A stretch of 64,000 nt of DNA from Sphingomonas sp. Y57. Lineage in GTDB: Bacteria; Pseudomonadota; Alphaproteobacteria; Sphingomonadales; Sphingomonadaceae. Location of the stretch: contig NZ_LDES01000052.1 of NCBI RefSeq assembly GCF_001015195.1, positions 1 through 64,000 on the forward strand. The letters are read 5' to 3'. The position numbers and the translations under genes are program-made. Position 1 is the stretch's first letter. Every line of letters starts with the position of its first letter. Shown here one piece after another: positions 32,781-42,172 of the stretch. Under the pieces are notes generated by a model. The model was not told the origin of the DNA. It saw only the letters and a list, made by a program, of their open reading frames with translations, and did no database searches.

Positions 32781-34343
32781 TCAGCGATGCCCGACGATTG
32801 CCGCGACGGCCCCGTCCAGCCGGATCTGCGCATCGGCGAGCCGCGCACGGCGCTCGGTCAGTCGGTGGTCGGCGGCGGCGATGGCCGTCTGCGCATTATC
32901 GATCATGACCTTGACCGACGCCGGCGCGGGGCCACCGATGCCGGCGCGGCGCATCACGCCGGTCTTCGGATCGAGGGCATCGCGGAGCGCCCTGGCGGAT
33001 AGCGGGATCGCACGCCCCAACTGCGCCTTCGCGGCCCTGTCGATCATCGTCAGCGTGATCTGGTCGGCGGATTTGCCGGCATCGATCGCGGCGACGACGA
33101 CATGTGCCACGACCTCGTGCGCCTCGCGGAACGAGATGCCGCCGTCGCGCACCAGTGCATCGGTCAGGTCGGTCATCGTCGAATAGTTGCGCCGGGCATA
33201 GTCCAGCATCCGCTGCCTGTTCGGCCGCATCGTCCGGACGACCCCGGTCATCGCGCCGGTCGCCGCCATCATCGCATCGAGCGATCGGGGATCGATGGCA
33301 ACCCGCGCGCCGCTATGCTGATACTCGGCCGCGTTGAGCGACGCCAGCACCGCCATCAACGATCCCGTCACCTGCGCGGCGGCCGCCCGCGATCGTTCGA
33401 GCGAGTCCGGGTTCTTCTTCTGGGGCATGATGCTGCTGGTGCCGGCAAAGGCCGGGTCGAGCTCGATCACGCGATATTCATCGGTCGACCAGAGCTGAAT
33501 CTCCGAGGCGAGGCGGCTGAGGCCGCTCATGTAGATCGCGTTGTCGGCGGCATATTCGGCGATATGGTCCCAGCCGGCGGTCCCCTCGATCGTGTTCACC
33601 ACCAGCCCGTCGAAGCCGAGCAGCGATGCGGTCCGCTCACGATCGAGCGGCCAGCTCGTTCCCGCCGAGGCGGCTGCGCCGAGTGGGCTCTGGTTCATCC
33701 GGGCGTAGAGCTGTTCATAGCGATCGACGCTCTTCGCGACGCTTTCGTCGATGGCCATCAGATAATGGCCGAGTGTGATCGGCTGCGCTTCCTTGCGGTG
33801 CGTATAGACCACCATCACCGTATCGAGATGGGCGGCGGCCTTGGCGGCCAGTGCCCGGCGGAGCGCCAGCAGGCCCTCGATCGTCCGGTTGATCTGGTCG
33901 CGGTAGAACATGCGGTTGACGGTGTTGGCGAGGTCGTTGCGGCTGCGGCCGGTGTGCATCTTGCCGGCGACATGGCCGATCTCGCCGATCAGCGCCTTTT
34001 CATAAGGAAGATAGGCGCGCAGCGATCCGTCTGTTGCTGCCCGTCGGTCGATGACCGAAAGGCCGGCGAGAATGGCCCTCGCCTCGGACAGCGTGATGAT
34101 GCCGCGCTCGGCCAGCATGACGACATGGGCGCGGTGCTGTCGGACTTCATAGGGGAAGGTGGCATCCGAGAGCGGCAGGGCGTCCCTGTCATAGTCGTAC
34201 AGCGCCTGGAATTCGGGTGCCTTGGGAACCGCAATGCGGCCGATGCGGGAGCCGTCGGCCAGCGTCTCGCCGCGGGCGACAGCCGCGATCGCCGGCAGGG
34301 CGATGGCGAGCGCCAGCAGCCCCCAACCCGGAGCGCGGATCAT
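32781..34343 (-). CDS. Argininosuccinate-lyase-family enzyme with signal peptide
   Basis: A 520-residue member of the aspartase/fumarase superfamily. Conserved ASL elements: KMHTGRSRND, YTHRKEAQPI (catalytic-histidine region), SPLGAAASAG, PLDRE and the flexible catalytic loop GTSSIMPQKKNPDSL. The enzymes eliminate fumarate from N-succinyl (or, in some relatives, S-succinyl) compounds. Unlike housekeeping ASL, this one begins with a hydrophobic leader (MIRAPGWGLLALAIALPAIAAVA), so a periplasmic location is inferred. Start ATG 34343 follows GAGGGAGAA. It ends an operon with PepSY, RidA, amino-acid ABC and PLP-lyase genes, pointing to catabolism of a succinylated amino acid rather than arginine synthesis. 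Confidence 0.85.
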   Translation of the reverse strand: MIRAPGWGLLALAIALPAIAAVARGETLADGSRIGRIAVPKAPEFQALYDYDRDALPLSDATFPYEVRQHRAHVVMLAERGIITLSEARAILAGLSVIDRRAATDGSLRAYLPYEKALIGEIGHVAGKMHTGRSRNDLANTVNRMFYRDQINRTIEGLLALRRALAAKAAAHLDTVMVVYTHRKEAQPITLGHYLMAIDESVAKSVDRYEQLYARMNQSPLGAAASAGTSWPLDRERTASLLGFDGLVVNTIEGTAGWDHIAEYAADNAIYMSGLSRLASEIQLWSTDEYRVIELDPAFAGTSSIMPQKKNPDSLERSRAAAAQVTGSLMAVLASLNAAEYQHSGARVAIDPRSLDAMMAATGAMTGVVRTMRPNRQRMLDYARRNYSTMTDLTDALVRDGGISFREAHEVVAHVVVAAIDAGKSADQITLTMIDRAAKAQLGRAIPLSARALRDALDPKTGVMRRAGIGGPAPASVKVMIDNAQTAIAAADHRLTERRARLADAQIRLDGAVAAIVGHR

Positions 34344-34357
34344 GCGGTTCTCCCTCT

Positions 34358-35509
34358 TCACAGGGTCGCCGACGGGCTTGCCGGCCCCGGGCGGGATGGC
34401 GCCGCCGCCCGCCGTCCCCTGCGGAACCACAGGGTCAGTCCGAAGCCGTACAGAACGGGCAGGGCCAGCCCCGCGAGGAAGGCGGCGACGCGTCCGGGCA
34501 GGCCGGCGGCTTCCCCCATATGAGTCGGGTAGGCGGCATCATCGATCCGGTTGAGCGGGGGTGCTCGCGCCGGATCGTAGCTGGCCGTTATGGCGCCGCT
34601 CATCGCGTCGATCCGCACCAGCGCCCGTCCCGACCAGCGGCGAAGCTCTTCGGGAAGGGTGAAGCGTACCGAGTAATAGCCGGCATGTTCGATCGGCAAT
34701 TCTATGTTCATGAACCGGCCCTGGGGGAAGCGCCGCTGCGCTATCGCATAGGCCTGGTCGGGATCGATCGCCGCGTGGTGGTGGGCGGCTGCGTCGGAAT
34801 GCGACTGGTGCGCCATCATCGCCAGCGGCTGATAGGCGAAGACGCGGCCGAGCGTCGGCGCGATCTCCTTGTCGAAGGTCATGTAGACGCCGGTGAGCGC
34901 CAGCAGGATGAGCGGGACGGCCGCGACGATGCCGACCGCACGGTGCCAGCCGTAAAGCTTCTGCGGAAGCGATTTCCATCGGGCGGGCGAGAAGGCCATT
35001 TTCCAGGCGCGACGATGCGGCCAGCCGATGACAAGACCGGAAGCCAGGCTGGCGAAAAGGAACAGGCCGCTGATGCCGAGCAGGACCCGGCCAGTCGGGC
35101 CGGCCATCAGGGACATATGGACGATATAGATCCAGCGCCAGCCGGATGCGGAGAAGGGGTTCGCGGGATCACGCTCGCGATGGCCGACGACATGGCCGGT
35201 CGCACCGTCGAGCAGGATGGCCTGCGGTCGTCCGCCCGCATCGCTATAGCGCGCGTCGATCACGCGCAGGTCGGTACCGATCGCGGTCAGGCGCTGGACC
35301 GGCCGGCCGGTCGTGGTTTCGGCGGCGCGGATAAGCGCCGAAGGCGGCAGCATCGGGCCGTCGGTCAGTGTCAGGCCCGCGCGGTCGAGTTCGCGGTGAA
35401 AGACGAGCAGACTGCCCGTGAGCCCCTGGATCGACCAGAGCAGGCCGACGATCAAGCCGAGCCACAGATGGATCTTTACCCAGATGCGGCGCGAGCGCGG
35501 CGCCATCAT
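34358..35509 (-). CDS. PepSY-associated transmembrane protein
   Basis: A 383-residue inner-membrane protein starting MMAPRSRRIWVKIHLWLGL; helix 1 (LGLIVGLLWSIQGLTGSLLVFHREL) is the standard PepSY_TM opening. Three more helices follow near residues 140-160 and 195-215 and at the end (VAAFLAGLALPVLYGFGLTLWF), with two periplasmic PepSY regions between. The family is linked to siderophore reduction and to TonB receptor operons, though biochemical proof is scarce. Start ATG 35509 overlaps the RidA stop by one base. It lies 14 bp from the lyase gene. Confidence 0.88.
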   Translation of the reverse strand: MMAPRSRRIWVKIHLWLGLIVGLLWSIQGLTGSLLVFHRELDRAGLTLTDGPMLPPSALIRAAETTTGRPVQRLTAIGTDLRVIDARYSDAGGRPQAILLDGATGHVVGHRERDPANPFSASGWRWIYIVHMSLMAGPTGRVLLGISGLFLFASLASGLVIGWPHRRAWKMAFSPARWKSLPQKLYGWHRAVGIVAAVPLILLALTGVYMTFDKEIAPTLGRVFAYQPLAMMAHQSHSDAAAHHHAAIDPDQAYAIAQRRFPQGRFMNIELPIEHAGYYSVRFTLPEELRRWSGRALVRIDAMSGAITASYDPARAPPLNRIDDAAYPTHMGEAAGLPGRVAAFLAGLALPVLYGFGLTLWFRRGRRAAAPSRPGPASPSATL

Positions 35510-35967
35510 CAGTCGATTTCGATGATCGCGTCGACTTCGACCGCGAAGCCGAGCGGGATGCGGTAGACACCGACCGCCGAACGGGCATGAACGCCGCGTT
35601 CGCCGAGCACGTCCACCATCAGGTCGGAACAGCCGTTGATCACCTGCGGGATATCCGAGAAGTCCCGTCCTGCCTGCACGAAGCCGCCAAGCCGCAACAC
35701 CCGCACCCTCGCAAGATCGCCGTCCGCGGCCGCCCGCATCTGGGCAAGCAGGTTGATCCCGCATAGTCGCGCGGCGTGGCGGGCGGTGTCGAGATCGACA
35801 TCCTCGCCCACCGTTCCCTTGATGCCGCCGTCGGCATCGTTGGAAAGCTGGCCCGAGATCTGGACGATCCGATCGCTGCGGGTGAAGGGCACATAGTTGG
35901 CCACCGGCGCCACCGGCGTCGGCAAGGTTATGCCGAGCGCGGCAAGGCGTTCGTCGATATGGGACAT
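35509..35967 (-). CDS. RidA/YjgF-family imine deaminase
   Basis: A 152-residue RidA-like protein with YVPFTRSDRIVQISGQL at the N-terminus, VLRLGGFVQAG in the centre and the conserved arginine region VGVYRIPLGFAVEVDAIIEI at the end. RidA proteins hydrolyse 2-aminoacrylate and other enamine/imine intermediates released by PLP enzymes. Co-transcription with a MetC-type PLP lyase, which would release 2-aminoacrylate, fits this role well. It lies 12 bp downstream of the ABC ATPase. Confidence 0.88.
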   Translation of the reverse strand: MSHIDERLAALGITLPTPVAPVANYVPFTRSDRIVQISGQLSNDADGGIKGTVGEDVDLDTARHAARLCGINLLAQMRAAADGDLARVRVLRLGGFVQAGRDFSDIPQVINGCSDLMVDVLGERGVHARSAVGVYRIPLGFAVEVDAIIEID

Positions 35968-35979
35968 GATGATTTCCCC

Positions 35980-36720
35980 TTAGTGGAGGATCTGCCCCAG
36001 AAAGGCGCGTGTGCGCTCATGCTGGGGGTGTTCGAAGAACTCGGCCGGGCTGTTGATCTCGACGATCTGGCCGGCGTCCATGAAGATGATCCGGTCCGCC
36101 ACCTGCCGCGCGAAGCCCATTTCATGGGTCACGCACAGCATGGTCATGCCGTCGGCTGCGAGGCTGGCCATGATATCGAGCACTTCCTTGACCATTTCGG
36201 TATCGAGCGCCGAGGTCGGCTCGTCGAACAGCATGATCCGCGGCTTCATGCATAGCGCGCGGGCAATAGCCACGCGCTGCTGCTGCCCGCCGGACAGCTG
36301 GCCGGGATATTTCTCCGCCTGCTCCGGAATACGAACCCGGGCCAGAAAGCCGCGCGCGACCTCCTCGGCCTCGGCGCGCGGCATCTTGCGCACCAGGGTG
36401 GGCGCCAGGATGCAATTCTCCAGGATGGTCAGATGGGGGAACAGGTTGAAGCTCTGGAACACCATGCCGACGTTGCGGCGAACGATGTCGACCGCCTTGG
36501 GGTCGTCATTCAGGCTGGTGCCGTCGACGACGATGCTGCCCTCGTCGAACCGTTCCAGCCCGTTGATGCAGCGGATCATCGTCGACTTGCCTGATCCCGA
36601 CGGGCCGCAGATCACGATCTTCTCGCCCGCCTGGACCCGCAGGTCGATGTTCCGCAGCGCGTGATAGTCGCCATACCATTTGTGGACGCCGGACAGCGTC
36701 ACGGCGGGTTCGGCCGTCAT
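35980..36720 (-). CDS. aapP: Amino-acid ABC transporter ATPase (AapP-like)
   Basis: A 246-residue ATPase of the polar amino-acid transporter group: Walker [11 protein letters not shown]-loop [12 protein letters not shown], signature LSGGQQQR, Walker [13 protein letters not shown] and His switch VTHEMGFA. It powers uptake of amino acids through AapQ and AapM. The start ATG 36720 overlaps the AapM stop by 4 nt. Confidence 0.94.
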   Translation of the reverse strand: MTAEPAVTLSGVHKWYGDYHALRNIDLRVQAGEKIVICGPSGSGKSTMIRCINGLERFDEGSIVVDGTSLNDDPKAVDIVRRNVGMVFQSFNLFPHLTILENCILAPTLVRKMPRAEAEEVARGFLARVRIPEQAEKYPGQLSGGQQQRVAIARALCMKPRIMLFDEPTSALDTEMVKEVLDIMASLAADGMTMLCVTHEMGFARQVADRIIFMDAGQIVEINSPAEFFEHPQHERTRAFLGQILH

Positions 36721-37814
36721 CGCCGGACTCCTTGCACCATCGTGCGTTCGAGGAAGAGGGAGTAGCGCGAGATGCCGAAGCAGATCGCGAAATAGATCGT
36801 CGCCACCATCAGATAGGTTTCTGCATAGGGGGCCGGCCAGTCCGGATCGGCCAGGGTCGCGCGGCCTGCACTCAACAGGTCGAACAGACCGACGACCAGG
36901 ACCAGGCTGGTGTTCTTGACGATCACCACGGCGGTGTTGGTGAGCGGTGGGATCACCGCGCGGATCGCCTGTGGCAGCACGATCCGACGCAGGGTAGCGC
37001 CGCGCGAAAGGCCCAGCGCGAAGGCCGCTTCCTCCTGGCCCCTGGGCAGGGATTGGAGGCCGCCGCGCAGCACTTCGGCCAGATAGGCCGCGGCGGAAAA
37101 GGTCAGGGCCACCAACGCGCGGAACAGGTTGTCGATCGTTACCCCCTCCGGCAGCATGATGGGCAGCAGCACCGAGGCGATGAAAAGCAGGCTGAGCAGC
37201 GGCAGGCCGCGGATCACCTCGATGAAACCGGTGGCCAGCAGCCGCGCGGTCGCGAAGCGCGATCGGCGGCCGAGCGCGAGCCCCACCGCGAGCGGGAAGC
37301 CCAAGGTCAGCGACAGCAGCGTGAGCAGCAGAGTGATCGGTAGGCCGCCCCAGGATGAGGTGGGCACGCTCGTGAGACCGAACAGGCCGCCGCCGAGCAG
37401 CAGTAGGCTGGCCAGAACGCAGCCGATCCACAGGAAAAACGTGGTGCGTGTCCAGTGAGCGCGCGGCATCGACCAGAGGGTAAGTCCCAGCACCATCGCG
37501 GTCATCGTGGCGGGGCGCCATTGCTGTTCTGGTGGATAGATGCCGAACAGGATGAACCGGTACTTTTCGCGCAGGAACGCCCAGCAGGCGCCCCCGTCGC
37601 GGCAACGGTCGCCGTCGCCCGACCAGATCGCGCTGACGATCGCCCAGTCGATGATCGACGGGATGGCGGCAAGCAGCAGCAGCGCGATCGCCACAGTGGC
37701 GCTGGCGCTGAACAGATCGCCGAACATCGTCGTCAACAGCGGCTTGCGCACGGGCGGCGGCGCCGGACGTTCGGCTTCGGCCGCCGTGCGGATGAAGACG
37801 TCGACGGGGATCAT
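36717..37814 (-). CDS. aapM: Amino-acid ABC transporter permease (AapM-like)
   Basis: A 365-residue inner-membrane permease. N-terminal helix region, the characteristic loop with [19 protein letters not shown], then the binding-protein-dependent permease core with [24 protein letters not shown] (the EAA loop that contacts the ATPase). Length and loop are typical of AapM/BztC. It overlaps AapP and AapQ by 4 nt on each side, so the operon is tightly coupled. Confidence 0.92.
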   Translation of the reverse strand: MIPVDVFIRTAAEAERPAPPPVRKPLLTTMFGDLFSASATVAIALLLLAAIPSIIDWAIVSAIWSGDGDRCRDGGACWAFLREKYRFILFGIYPPEQQWRPATMTAMVLGLTLWSMPRAHWTRTTFFLWIGCVLASLLLLGGGLFGLTSVPTSSWGGLPITLLLTLLSLTLGFPLAVGLALGRRSRFATARLLATGFIEVIRGLPLLSLLFIASVLLPIMLPEGVTIDNLFRALVALTFSAAAYLAEVLRGGLQSLPRGQEEAAFALGLSRGATLRRIVLPQAIRAVIPPLTNTAVVIVKNTSLVLVVGLFDLLSAGRATLADPDWPAPYAETYLMVATIYFAICFGISRYSLFLERTMVQGVRR

Positions 37815-38929
37815 CGTTCGACCAGCGCGACGCGCTTGTTGTAATAGCCGAGCAGCAGCGACGTGCCGATGCTGATCCCGAGGAAGATCACCATCAGGAC
37901 GATGATGCCTTCGATAGCCTGGCCGCTCTGGTTGATCGTCGTTGCGGTAACGAAGTTGAGTTCGGGATAGCCGACGACCAGGCCGAGCGTCGAGTTCTTG
38001 ACGATGTTGATATATTGGCTTGCCATCGGCGGGATGATGATACGCAATGCCTGGGGCAGGATGATCCGCCGCATCGTGTCGCGCGGCGCAAGGCCGAGCG
38101 CGGATGCCGCCTCCCACTGGCCCAGGGGCACCGCTTCGATCCCGCCGCGGATGATCTCCGCGGTAAAGGCGCTGGAATAGACGATCAGGCCGAGAGCGAC
38201 GGCAACCAGTTCGGGTGTCAGGATGATGCCGCCCATGAAATTGAACCGGCCAAGCGCGGGCAGTTCCAGCCGCATCGACATTCCGGCCATGATCCAGGCG
38301 AGGATTGCGACCAGCAGGCCGAGACCGGCCGTCGGTATGCGACCGAGGCCCCGACGGCGGCATGCCCACATCACCCCGGCCGCCAGGACCAGTCCGACCG
38401 CCAGCCCCGTCGTCGATCCCTGGCAGATCGGACGGGGCAGATAGAGGCCTCGATCGGTCAGATATATGCCGGGCACCGGGTTCACGGCTTCGGCCGAGTG
38501 CGGTAGCCCGAAGGTCACGGCTGCGTACCAGAACAGCAACTGGACGACGAGCGGGGTGTTGCGGGTGATGTCGACATAGGTCGCGCCGAGCATGCTTGCC
38601 ATCGGATTGGCCGATCGCCGCGCGATTGCGATCACGAAGCCCAGAAGGGTCGACGCCAGGATGACGATCGCCGAGAGGAACAGCGTGTTGCCGAGGCCGA
38701 CCACGAAGGCCCAGCCGAAGCTGTCGACCGGCGAATAGTCCAGGATGCTTTCGGAGATCGGAAAGCGCGCCGCCCGGTCGAGGAAACCGAAGCCCACGGT
38801 GATACCGCGGTTCGCCAGGTTGGCAACGGTGTTGCCGACGAGCCAGAGCGCGAGCGACAGCAGCAGGCCGAGGACGGCGACCTGAGGGAGCCAGTCCAGC
38901 AGGATCGAGCGGCTGCCCCGCCTGCGCAT
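37811..38929 (-). CDS. aapQ: Amino-acid ABC transporter permease (AapQ-like)
   Basis: A 372-residue permease with about eight membrane segments. Contains [16 protein letters not shown], typical of AapQ/BztB, and the EAA loop [24 protein letters not shown]. It pairs with AapM to form the channel. Start ATG 38929 lies 2 bp from the binding-protein stop. Confidence 0.92.
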   Translation of the reverse strand: MRRRGSRSILLDWLPQVAVLGLLLSLALWLVGNTVANLANRGITVGFGFLDRAARFPISESILDYSPVDSFGWAFVVGLGNTLFLSAIVILASTLLGFVIAIARRSANPMASMLGATYVDITRNTPLVVQLLFWYAAVTFGLPHSAEAVNPVPGIYLTDRGLYLPRPICQGSTTGLAVGLVLAAGVMWACRRRGLGRIPTAGLGLLVAILAWIMAGMSMRLELPALGRFNFMGGIILTPELVAVALGLIVYSSAFTAEIIRGGIEAVPLGQWEAASALGLAPRDTMRRIILPQALRIIIPPMASQYINIVKNSTLGLVVGYPELNFVTATTINQSGQAIEGIIVLMVIFLGISIGTSLLLGYYNKRVALVER

Positions 38930-38931
38930 CT

Positions 38932-39978
38932 TCAGAAGAAACCCAGGGGGATCATCAGGCCGCCGTCGCGCTGGAGCCTGTTCAGGCCGCGATCGATCCT
39001 GAGCTTGCTGTCCTTGCCGACGTTGCGGTCATAGACCTCGGCATAATTGCCGACCTGCTTGATGATCCGGTAGGTCCAGTCCTCGCTGAGGCCGAGCGCC
39101 TTGCCGTTGCCGGGTTCGAGGCCCAGGAAGCGTCGGATCGTCGGATCGTCCGAGCGGCGCATCCGGTCGACATTGGCGCTGGTGATGCCAAGCTGTTCGG
39201 CGACGATCAGCGCGCCGATCGTGAACTTGACGATGTCGAACCACTGATCGTCGCCGTGCCGGACCGCGGGGGTGAGGGGGGTCACCTCCTCGTCGGCCGG
39301 AATGATGATATAGTCGTCAGGATTCTTCGCCTGTGTGGCGCGAACCGAGGCGAGCGCCGAAGCATCGGTGATCAGCGCATCGCAGCGTCCGGAGAAGAAG
39401 GCCTGGCGCGTGGCCTGCACGCTGTCGAAGATCACGGGGCGCATCTCCAGCCTGTAGCGGCGGGAGACGTCGGCGAAGGTCACCTCCGGCATCGACCCGG
39501 TCTGGACGCAGACCGAAGCCCCCCTCAGGTCGCGCACCGTCTTCACGCCAGCGTCCCGTCGGATCATCAGGCCGGTGTAATCGTAGAAATTGGGAATGGT
39601 GAAGTTGACGCCGTTTGCGTCGCGCATGAGCGTCCAGGTCGTGGTGCGCGGCAGGACATCGATCTCGCCGGTCTGCAGCGCGGTCAGCCGCTGCTGTCCG
39701 GTCAGGGGGATGAAGCGGGCCTTGTCCTTGTCACCGAGGACGGCGGCGGCGATCGCCCGACAGGTCTCGACGTCAAGGCCGCGCCAATAGCCCTTGTCGT
39801 CGGGCGCACCGAAGCCGACCGTGCTCTGGTTCGATCCGCAGCGGACATAGTCGCGCGCTCGCACGGCGGCGAGGGTTTTGCCGGCTCCGGCGTCGCCTGC
39901 CGGCTTCTCGGGGCCGGCCGAGCAGCCTGCAACGGCCAGCAGGGCGGACAATGCTGTGGCGATCGGCCGTTTCATCAT
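38932..39978 (-). CDS. aapJ: Amino-acid ABC transporter binding lipoprotein (AapJ-like)
   Basis: A 348-residue substrate-binding protein. Start ATG 39978 follows GGGGGCGGA. The leader ends LLAVAGCSAG, a lipobox, so the protein is a lipoprotein, whereas many AapJ proteins are soluble periplasmic. Core signatures of the AapJ/BztA group: VRCGSNQSTVGFGAPDDKGYWRGLDVETCRAIAAAVLG, TTTWTLMRDANGVNF and FYDYTGLMIRR. AapJ proteins bind broad L-amino acids; the substrate range here may be narrowed by the operon context. Confidence 0.93.
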   Translation of the reverse strand: MMKRPIATALSALLAVAGCSAGPEKPAGDAGAGKTLAAVRARDYVRCGSNQSTVGFGAPDDKGYWRGLDVETCRAIAAAVLGDKDKARFIPLTGQQRLTALQTGEIDVLPRTTTWTLMRDANGVNFTIPNFYDYTGLMIRRDAGVKTVRDLRGASVCVQTGSMPEVTFADVSRRYRLEMRPVIFDSVQATRQAFFSGRCDALITDASALASVRATQAKNPDDYIIIPADEEVTPLTPAVRHGDDQWFDIVKFTIGALIVAEQLGITSANVDRMRRSDDPTIRRFLGLEPGNGKALGLSEDWTYRIIKQVGNYAEVYDRNVGKDSKLRIDRGLNRLQRDGGLMIPLGFF

Positions 39979-39999
39979 TTGTCCGCCCCCCCGCATGTC

Positions 40000-41181
40000 T
40001 CAGGCGACCTTGGAGACGCCCGGCATCAGATCGCGGAAGAGCTTTTCCAGATCCTCCCACAGGTCCGCCGGGTCCTCGAGACCGACGCTGATCCGCAGGA
40101 TCGTTCCTTCCTCGCTCCAGGCGTTGACGACACGCTCGCTCTTCACCGACATCGGCGCCACGAGGCTGCGCGTGCCGCCCCATGAAGCACCGATCGCGAA
40201 GGTCTTCATGGCCGACAGCGCGTCTTCGAGCTGCGGTTCGGTTTCCGGATTGAGGACGACACTGAACACGCCGCTGCATCCCGCGAAATCGCGCTTCCAA
40301 TATTCGTGGCCCGGGCATGCCGGCAGCGCCGGATGGAGCACCCGCTCGACGCCGGGCAGACCCACCAGGCGCCGGGCGAAATCGGTCGAGACTCGGCCCA
40401 TATGCGCCAGTCGCACGCCCATCGTCTCGATTCCGCGCAGCGCACGGTCGCAATCGTCGGGCGAGACGCCCATGCCCAGCATACGGGTCGTGTCCTTCAA
40501 AGCGCGGTGGAGCGGCACTTCGTTGACGGTGATCGAGCCGAGCAGGATGTCGCTATGGCCGCCGACATATTTGGTCAGCGCCTCCATCGAGAAGTCGACG
40601 CCATGGACGATCGGCTTGAACAACAGCGGCGTCGCCCAGGTGTTGTCGCAGCCGGTCAGGACACCCTTGGCCTTGGCGGCGGCGACGATCGCCGGGATGT
40701 CGCAGAACTCCATCGTGGTCGAGCCGGGCGATTCGACCCACACCAGCTTGACCGTCTCGTCGATCAGGTCGGCGATGCCGCCGCCGATCGCCGGGTCGTA
40801 TACCGCGTGGCCGATGCCGCGGGGCGCCAGGAAGTTGACGCAGAAGCCGCGCACGGGGGGGTAGGCGTTGTCGGGGATCAGTACCTTGTCACCCGGGCGG
40901 AGCACCGTCAGCAGCACCACCGTAATGCCGGCCTGGCCCGAGGGCACGATCACCGTGCGGACGCCCTGTTCCAGTTCGGTCAGCTGGGCTTCCAGCGTCT
41001 TGGTCGTCGGCGTGCCATGCAGGCCGTAAGTATAGCCGTCGGGACCGCGATATTTACGATTGGTGTAGGCGGCGGCATCCTCGAACACGATCGTCGAAGC
41101 CCGATATGTTGGCACGGACAGGCTCGCAAAGCCCTCATGCGATACCTCGGGATGGTGCACGACGCGGGTGAGATCTTTCAT
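40000..41181 (-). CDS. Cys/Met-metabolism PLP enzyme (MetC-like beta-lyase)
   Basis: A 393-residue fold-type I PLP enzyme similar to cystathionine beta-lyase: SLSVPTYRASTIVFED, the PLP phosphate site around VPSGQAGITVVLL, CDNTWATPLLF (PLP aspartate) and the Schiff-base lysine in MEALTKYVGGHSDILLG. MetC-type enzymes cleave C-S bonds beta to the amino acid carbon, giving a thiol plus 2-aminoacrylate. Start ATG 41181 (MKDLTRVVHHPEV) follows GAGGA; a longer ATG at 41193 is possible. First gene of the operon, divergent from the ABC-2 transporter. Confidence 0.9.
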   Translation of the reverse strand: MKDLTRVVHHPEVSHEGFASLSVPTYRASTIVFEDAAAYTNRKYRGPDGYTYGLHGTPTTKTLEAQLTELEQGVRTVIVPSGQAGITVVLLTVLRPGDKVLIPDNAYPPVRGFCVNFLAPRGIGHAVYDPAIGGGIADLIDETVKLVWVESPGSTTMEFCDIPAIVAAAKAKGVLTGCDNTWATPLLFKPIVHGVDFSMEALTKYVGGHSDILLGSITVNEVPLHRALKDTTRMLGMGVSPDDCDRALRGIETMGVRLAHMGRVSTDFARRLVGLPGVERVLHPALPACPGHEYWKRDFAGCSGVFSVVLNPETEPQLEDALSAMKTFAIGASWGGTRSLVAPMSVKSERVVNAWSEEGTILRISVGLEDPADLWEDLEKLFRDLMPGVSKVA

Positions 41182-41255
41182 AGCGGTCCTCATGGTAGGT
41201 CGACCCGCATATTGAAGCCGAAAGCTAGAATCTCAATTAAGCAGGCGGCACGATA

Positions 41256-41274
41256 TCATGCATGAAAGTTATAC
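41256..41274. promoter_or_regulatory. Candidate regulator site in PLP-lyase/ABC-2 divergent promoter
   Basis: The perfect palindrome TCATGCATGA (41256-41265) runs into AGTTATAC. The segment TGCATGAAAGTTATAC (41259-41274) recurs nearly unchanged upstream of the TonB receptor (46149-46165). The surrounding 270-bp gap is AT-richer than its neighbours. Confidence 0.45.
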
Positions 41275-41451
41275 CTTGTCATGCTCGAAGCCCGGCTGAA
41301 CAGCGTTTTCCCCATATATAAAATCGATGCATAGATCGGTACGGATTTCGCAATTGATCTTCTAGGTCATTTGGCTCGATCCTGCGGTTTGCGGACGCTG
41401 CCTCCACGTTATGCCAAGGTACGCGTTTGTCCCACCAAAAGGGGAATGAAG

Positions 41452-42159
41452 ATGCTCGAAGCCGTCGCGTTACGAAAGGAATATAATGCGCATGTCGCGC
41501 TGAAGGGGCTCGACCTGCAAATCAGGCCCGGCGACATTTACTGTCTGTTGGGCGCGAACGGAGCCGGCAAGAGCACCACGATCAATCTGTTTCTTGACTT
41601 CATCAAGCCGACATCGGGCAAGGCGCTCGTCGACGGCATGGATGTTCGCGATCATCCGATCGAGACCAAGAAGCGGCTCGCTTATATCCCTGAGATCGTG
41701 ATGTTGTATCGCAACCTCACCGGCCTGGAGAATCTTCGCTACTTCAGTCGTCTCGCCGGCCATGGCGATTATACCGACGATGAGCTGATGGCCTTGCTCA
41801 AGAAGGCTGGCGTCCCCGACGATGCGCGGCTGCGCCGGGTGGGCGGTTATTCCAAGGGCATGCGGCAGAAGGTCGGTATCGCCATCGCCCTCGCGAAGCA
41901 GGCCAAGGCACTGTTGCTCGACGAGCCGACCTCGGGCCTCGACCCCAAGGCATCGAACGAATTCTCCGACCTGCTCGTCCAGCTCGCGACCGATGACGGT
42001 GTGGCCATCCTGATGGCGACGCACGATCTGTTCCGCGCGAAGGAGAGCGGCACCCGCGCCGGCATCATGAAACGTGGCGAACTTGTCGCGGATCTCGAGA
42101 CCAAGGACATCGGCCATGCCGATCTCGAGGCGCTCTACCTTAAATTCATGCACGATTGA
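41452..42159 (+). CDS. ABC-2-type transporter ATPase
   Basis: A 235-residue ATPase: Walker A GANGAGKST, signature YSKGMRQKVGIAIAL, Walker B ALLLDEPTSGLDP, switch ATHDLF. Start ATG 41452 is favoured over ATG 41446 because AAAAGGGG (41437-41444) then has normal spacing. It belongs to the NatA/CcmA-like exporters and serves the two following permeases. Divergent from the PLP-lyase operon. Confidence 0.9.
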   Translation: MLEAVALRKEYNAHVALKGLDLQIRPGDIYCLLGANGAGKSTTINLFLDFIKPTSGKALVDGMDVRDHPIETKKRLAYIPEIVMLYRNLTGLENLRYFSRLAGHGDYTDDELMALLKKAGVPDDARLRRVGGYSKGMRQKVGIAIALAKQAKALLLDEPTSGLDPKASNEFSDLLVQLATDDGVAILMATHDLFRAKESGTRAGIMKRGELVADLETKDIGHADLEALYLKFMHD

Positions 42160-42172
42160 GGGAGGGCGGCAC

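Noticed and set aside
32781-34343. Reading the lyase as the housekeeping arginine-biosynthesis argH.
   Set aside because: It has a signal-peptide-like leader, is embedded in an uptake/catabolic operon and has no other arginine-synthesis gene nearby.
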